A DNA stretch of 64,000 nucleotides, from positions 4,043,501-4,107,500 of the forward strand of contig NZ_FNSU01000003.1 of NCBI RefSeq assembly GCF_900105325.1. Reading direction: 5' to 3'. A program made the translations under genes and the position numbers. Source of the stretch: Pseudomonas marginalis. Lineage in GTDB: Bacteria > Pseudomonadota > Gammaproteobacteria > Pseudomonadales > Pseudomonadaceae. The notes beneath the pieces were generated by a model. It was not told the origin of the DNA and made no database searches. It saw nothing but the letters and a program-made list of their open reading frames with translations. This document shows, in pieces, positions 60,298 to 64,000 of the stretch (its first letter is position 1; each line of letters starts with the position of its first letter).

Positions 60298-60513
60298 TCA
60301 CAACTTGGCGATCGACACCTCAGTCGACTTCACAAAGGCAATCACTTCACTGCCAATCACCAGCTCCAGCTCTTTGACGGAGCGCGTGGTGATCACGGAA
60401 GTGACGATACCGGAGGCGGTCTGCACATCGATTTCCGACAGCACGTCGCCGACCACGATTTCCTTGATGGTGCCTTTGAACTGGTTACGCACGTTGATGG
60501 CTTTGATAGTCAT
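60298..60513 (-). CDS. ssuF: molybdopterin-binding TOBE protein SsuF
   Basis: A 71-residue single TOBE/Mop domain (INVRNQFKGTIKEIVVGDVL, SEIDVQTASGIVTSVITTRS and VKELELVIGSEVIAFVKSTE). It is the terminal gene of the Pseudomonas ssu operon and is needed for growth on some sulfonates, though its molecular role is unclear. It lies 19 bp after ssuB. Confidence 0.92.
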   Translation of the reverse strand: MTIKAINVRNQFKGTIKEIVVGDVLSEIDVQTASGIVTSVITTRSVKELELVIGSEVIAFVKSTEVSIAKL

Positions 60514-60532
60514 GATGGTGTTCCTCTATGAG

Positions 60533-61339
60533 TTATTGAGCCCAACGCAGTTGCGTAGGCAGCGGTGAAACAGGTTCGGGTTCCGGCGGTGTGCCGGGCA
60601 ACGACAGCACACGGTTGAGTACTTGCGCTTCCAGTGCGGCCAGGCGATGTGAGCCTCGGGCCCGTGGGCGCGGCAGATCGACGATCAGGTCGAGGCCGAT
60701 TTCACCGTCTTCGATCAGGATCACCCGGTCGGCAATGGCCACGGCTTCGCTGACGTCATGGGTTACCAGCAACACGGTGAAGCCGTGTTTTTGCCAGAGG
60801 TTTTCGATCAGTTGCTGCATCTCGATACGGGTGAGGGCGTCCAGGGCGCCCAGCGGTTCGTCGAGCAGCAGCAGGCGCGGCTGGTGGATCAAGGCGCGGG
60901 CCAGGGCCACACGCTGCTTCTGGCCACCGGACAATGCCGCCGGCCACTCATTGGCACGCTCGGCCAGGCCGACCGCTTCCAGGGCCTCCAGCGCCTTGGG
61001 ACGCCAGTTGCCTTTAAGGCCCAGGCCCACGTTGTCGATGATCTTTTTCCAGGGCAGCAAACGTGCTTCCTGGAACATCAGCCGCGTGTCTTCAATCGCT
61101 TCGCTCAGCGGTGCGGAACCGGCCAGCAGCTCGCCGCCGCTGGCCTTGTCCAGACCGGCCAGCAGACGCAGCAAGGTACTTTTGCCGCAACCGCTGCGAC
61201 CCACCACGGCGACGAACTGGCCCGCCGGAATGTGCAGGTCAATCTCTTTGAGCACTTCCCGTGCGCCAAAGGATTTGCGCAATTTGCGCACCGCCAGGGG
61301 GATCCCCTTGAGCAGGCGCGGAGGTTGTTGAGCCGTCAT
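60533..61339 (-). CDS. ssuB: alkanesulfonate ABC transporter ATPase
   Basis: A 268-residue ATPase of the nitrate/sulfonate/taurine group. Walker A GRSGCGKST is at residues 47-55, the signature LSGGQKQRVALA near 136, and Walker B LLLLDEPLGALDA follows. It energises aliphatic sulfonate uptake with SsuC and SsuA. It overlaps ssuC by 4 nt. Confidence 0.96.
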   Translation of the reverse strand: MTAQQPPRLLKGIPLAVRKLRKSFGAREVLKEIDLHIPAGQFVAVVGRSGCGKSTLLRLLAGLDKASGGELLAGSAPLSEAIEDTRLMFQEARLLPWKKIIDNVGLGLKGNWRPKALEALEAVGLAERANEWPAALSGGQKQRVALARALIHQPRLLLLDEPLGALDALTRIEMQQLIENLWQKHGFTVLLVTHDVSEAVAIADRVILIEDGEIGLDLIVDLPRPRARGSHRLAALEAQVLNRVLSLPGTPPEPEPVSPLPTQLRWAQ

Positions 61340-62124
61340 GCCGCACCGCCTTTATTCACTTGATACGCCGGATGCCAGCGCAGCCAAACCCGCTCCAGGC
61401 CACGCGCAGCCAGGTCGGCCAGTTTGCCGAGAATCGCGTACATCACGATGGCCAACACCACCACGTCGGTTTGCAGGAATTCGCGGGCGTTCATCGCCAG
61501 GTAACCAATGCCGGAGCTGGCAGAGATGGTTTCCGCCACGATCAGCGTCAGCCACATAAAGCCCAGGGCAAAGCGCACGCCCACCAGGATCGATGGCAGC
61601 GCGCCCGGCAGGATCACTTGCCAGAACAGGCTGAAACCGGACAAGCCATAGCTGCGCGACATTTCTACCAGCGCCGGGTCGACGTTGCGGATGCCGTGGT
61701 AGGTGTTGAGGTAGATCGGGAACAGCGTGCCGAGGGCGACCAGGAAAATCTTCGCGGTCTCGTCGATGCCAAACCATAGGATCACCAGCGGAATCAGCGC
61801 CAGGTGCGGCACGTTGCGGATCATCTGCACCGAGCTGTCCAGCAGGCGTTCGCCCCACGTCGACAGGCCGGTGATAAACCCCAGCGCCAGGCCGATGCTG
61901 CCACCGATCACAAAGCCCAGGCCGGCACGCCAGCCACTGATGGCCAGGTGCGTCCAGATTTCGCCGCTGCGCACCAGGTTGACCCCAGCCTCAATCACCG
62001 CACTGGGCGCCGGCAGGATGCGTGTCGACAACCAGCCCGCCGACACCGACAACTGCCACACCGCCAGCAATAGAATCGGCAGCACCCAGGGCGCCACGCG
62101 ATGGCTCAATTTTTCAAAAGTCAT
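61336..62124 (-). CDS. ssuC: alkanesulfonate ABC transporter permease
   Basis: A 262-residue inner-membrane permease with six helices and the coupling loop VEMSRSYGLSGFSLFWQVIL near residue 152. It starts MTFEKLSHRVAPWVLPILLL. It is paired with SsuB (4-nt overlap) and lies 9 bp after ssuD. Confidence 0.96.
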   Translation of the reverse strand: MTFEKLSHRVAPWVLPILLLAVWQLSVSAGWLSTRILPAPSAVIEAGVNLVRSGEIWTHLAISGWRAGLGFVIGGSIGLALGFITGLSTWGERLLDSSVQMIRNVPHLALIPLVILWFGIDETAKIFLVALGTLFPIYLNTYHGIRNVDPALVEMSRSYGLSGFSLFWQVILPGALPSILVGVRFALGFMWLTLIVAETISASSGIGYLAMNAREFLQTDVVVLAIVMYAILGKLADLAARGLERVWLRWHPAYQVNKGGAA

Positions 62125-62133
62125 GGCGCCGCC

Positions 62134-63282
62134 TCAGCTCTGTGACGCAGCTTTGGGAAGGATGTCGTTGGCGACCATCTCACCGAACGGGCTCACGTAA
62201 CCGGCGCTTTTCGGCAACTCCGGACGTTCGATATCCAGGTGCGGGAACAGCAGCTCGGCGACCCGATAGGACTCTTCCAGGTGTGGATAACCGGAGAAGA
62301 TAAAGGTGTCGATGCCCAGCGCGGCGTACTCCTTGACCCGTTCTGCAACCGTCGGGCCATCGCCCACCAGCGCGGTGCCCGCACCGCCACGCACCAGGCC
62401 GACGCCGGCCCACAGGTTGGGGCTGACTTCCAGGTTGTCGCGGTTGCCGCCATGCAAGGCCGCCATGCGCTGCTGGCCGACGGAATCGAAGCGCGCCAGG
62501 GAAGCCTGGGCACGGGCGATGGTGTCGTCGTCGAGATGGGAGATCAGTTTGTCGGCGGCTTTCCAGGCTTCTTCGTTGGTTTCGCGCACGATCACATGCA
62601 GACGAATGCCGAAGCGCACGGTGCGCCCGAGTTTCGCCGCCTTGGCCCGCACCTGCTCGATCTTCTCGGCGACCGCGGCCGGTGGCTCGCCCCAGGTCAG
62701 CACCATCTCCACTTGTTCGGCGGCGAGGTCCTGGGCCGCTTCGGAGGAACCGCCGAAGTACAGCGGCGGGCGCGGTTGCTGGATCGGCGGGTAGAGCAAC
62801 TTGGCGCCTTTGACGCTGATGTGCTCGCCGTCGTAATCCACGGTTTCGCCTTCCAGCACACGACGCCAGATGCGGGTGAATTCCACCGAAGCCTGATAAC
62901 GCTCCTCGTGACTGAGGAACAAGCCATCGCCGGCCAGCTCTTCCGGGTCACCACCGGTTACCAGGTTGAACAACGCACGGCCGCCGGACAGGCGGTCCAG
63001 GGTCGCGGCCTGGCGCGCGGCCACCGTCGGGGAAATGATCCCGGGGCGCAGCGCGACAAGGAATTTCAAACGCTGGGTCACCGGGATCAGCGAGGCGGCC
63101 ACCAGCCACGAGTCTTCGCAGGAGCGACCGGTGGGGATCAGTACCCCGCCGAATCCCAGGCGGTCAGCGGCCTGGGCCACTTGCTGCAGATAACCGTGAT
63201 CAACGGCGCGAGCGCCTTCGGCGGTGCCAAGGTAATGGCCGTCGCCGTGGGTAGGCAGGAACCAGAAAATAGTGAGGCTCAT
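62134..63282 (-). CDS. ssuD: FMNH2-dependent alkanesulfonate monooxygenase
   Basis: A 382-residue TIM-barrel enzyme of the bacterial luciferase family that releases sulfite and an aldehyde from alkanesulfonates, using FMNH2 from SsuE. The start SLTIFWFLPTHGDGHYLGT, the FLVALRPGIISPT segment near 73 and FNLVTGGDPEELAGDG near 105 are SsuD hallmarks. The expected reductase gene ssuE would be upstream of ssuA, outside the window. Confidence 0.97.
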   Translation of the reverse strand: MSLTIFWFLPTHGDGHYLGTAEGARAVDHGYLQQVAQAADRLGFGGVLIPTGRSCEDSWLVAASLIPVTQRLKFLVALRPGIISPTVAARQAATLDRLSGGRALFNLVTGGDPEELAGDGLFLSHEERYQASVEFTRIWRRVLEGETVDYDGEHISVKGAKLLYPPIQQPRPPLYFGGSSEAAQDLAAEQVEMVLTWGEPPAAVAEKIEQVRAKAAKLGRTVRFGIRLHVIVRETNEEAWKAADKLISHLDDDTIARAQASLARFDSVGQQRMAALHGGNRDNLEVSPNLWAGVGLVRGGAGTALVGDGPTVAERVKEYAALGIDTFIFSGYPHLEESYRVAELLFPHLDIERPELPKSAGYVSPFGEMVANDILPKAASQS

Positions 63283-63307
63283 GGAGTTGTCTCCTGAAGA
63301 AATCGGA

Positions 63308-64000
63308 TTACGGCGCTTTAGCCACGGCAGCCGGTGGCGTCCAGATCACGTCCTTGATGTTCAAGGGCTTGGGGATCAATTTGAGTTGGTAGAAGCTATC
63401 GGCGATTTTCTGCTGGGCCGCCACCACTTCCGGGGTCAGGAACAGCGCGCCATAGCCCTGGCGTTTCACCGAGGTCAGGGTGATGTCTGCCGGCAGGCCC
63501 AGCAGCGGCGCGACTTGCTCGGTGACTTCCTGGGGGTTGGCCTTGGACCACTCGCCCACCGCGCGCACTTCTTCGATCAGCGCCTTGACCACTTCCGGAT
63601 GCTTTTCGGCGTATGGCTTGGTGGCCAGGTAGAACTGGTGGTTGTCGGCGATGCCGGTGCCGTCACGCAGGGTGCGCGCTTGCAGTTGCTTCTCGGCGGC
63701 GGCCTGGTACGGGTCCCAGATCACCCACGCATCCACGCTGCCACGCTCGAAGGCGGCACGGGCATCGGCGGGCGGCAGGAACACGGTCTGCACGTCGGTG
63801 TATTTCAGGCCGGCGTCTTCCAGGGCACGCACCAGCAGGTAGTGCACGTTGGAGCCTTTGTTGAGCACGACTTTCTTGCCCTTGAGCTCGGCCACCGATT
63901 TGATCGTCGAGTCTTTCGGCACCAGGATCGCTTCACTGGTTGGCGCTGGCGGCTCGTAGGCCACGTAGAGCAGGTCGGCACCGGCGGCCTGGGCGAAGAC
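63308..64000 (-). CDS. ssuA: sulfonate-binding periplasmic protein, N-terminus cut by window end
   Basis: The visible 230 residues are the C-terminal part of an SsuA/TauA-type binding protein: LYVAYEPPAPTSEAILVPKD, then VAELKGKKVVLNKGSNVHYL and VQTVFLPPADARAAFERGSV. The frame stays open to the last base, so the signal peptide and start lie beyond. It binds aliphatic sulfonates in the periplasm for the SsuBC transporter and lies 25 bp upstream of ssuD. Confidence 0.94.
   Translation of the reverse strand, partial: VFAQAAGADLLYVAYEPPAPTSEAILVPKDSTIKSVAELKGKKVVLNKGSNVHYLLVRALEDAGLKYTDVQTVFLPPADARAAFERGSVDAWVIWDPYQAAAEKQLQARTLRDGTGIADNHQFYLATKPYAEKHPEVVKALIEEVRAVGEWSKANPQEVTEQVAPLLGLPADITLTSVKRQGYGALFLTPEVVAAQQKIADSFYQLKLIPKPLNIKDVIWTPPAAVAKAP

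Noticed and set aside
1..64000. tRNA, rRNA and CRISPR arrays
   Set aside because: No cloverleaf with a T-loop GTTCGA consensus, no rRNA sequence and no regular direct-repeat spacer array were found by reading; the tandem repeats at 8274-8370 are transposon ends, not CRISPR.

Overview
The window is from a Pseudomonas chromosome, most likely of the P. fluorescens group. The support is the gene order lgt-tauE-ptsP-rppH-ilvA-rpiA, the hacB-spuHGFEDCB polyamine cluster, the ssuADCBF cluster and the many Pseudomonas-type REP palindromes. It has two parts. Bases 1 to about 24270 are the right-hand portion of a mosaic, metal- and halide-resistance genomic island whose left end lies outside the window. 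Bases 24271-64000 are ordinary core chromosome, GC-rich and tightly packed.

Island, left to right: a partial hypothetical gene; an Fe(II)/2-oxoglutarate oxygenase; a gene-poor AT-rich stretch with an IS21-type end remnant; a fluoride module (fluoride riboswitch, crcB, DUF190 gene, inorganic pyrophosphatase); an arsenic operon (arsC2-arsR-arsB-arsC-arsH) with a divergent arsN-type acetyltransferase; a 1927-bp element carrying chromate transporter chrA and a PadR regulator, inserted inside that acetyltransferase; an antitoxin remnant; a HAD hydrolase; two hypothetical genes; a metallophosphoesterase, an HTH regulator and a nuclease-like protein; an IS66 remnant; an ACR3/BASS-type transporter with a divergent MerR regulator; and finally a five-gene operon of thymidylate synthase, a small HTH protein and three tyrosine recombinases.

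Two results stand out. First, the island interrupts the resident thyA at about codon 185. It carries its own complete, diverged thyA as the last gene of the recombinase operon, coupled to it by a 4-nt overlap, so the gene destroyed by integration is replaced by cargo. The site-equivalent bases in the island copy are changed, which could prevent self-targeting. Second, the chrA-padR element has no transposase. It is bounded by inverted arrays of a 23-bp IS21-style repeat, TG...CA termini and a 6-bp target duplication (TCTGAT). Removing the element and one copy of the duplication restores the acetyltransferase reading frame exactly.

Core region: truncated thyA, lgt, tauE, an NRDE protein, ptsP, rppH, a HAD phosphatase, a DUF2269 protein, ilvA, rpiA, two SdiA-regulated-domain proteins, an FAH-family hydrolase, an FAD-linked oxidase, serA with a structured leader, several small conserved genes, the hacB acylase, a GlxA-type regulator with a divergent HD-domain protein, the polyamine uptake and catabolism genes spuH-spuB with divergent spuI, a TetR regulator, and the alkanesulfonate operon ssuF-B-C-D-A, with ssuA cut by the window end. 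REP-type inverted repeats sit in many intergenic gaps. No rRNA, tRNA or CRISPR array was seen.
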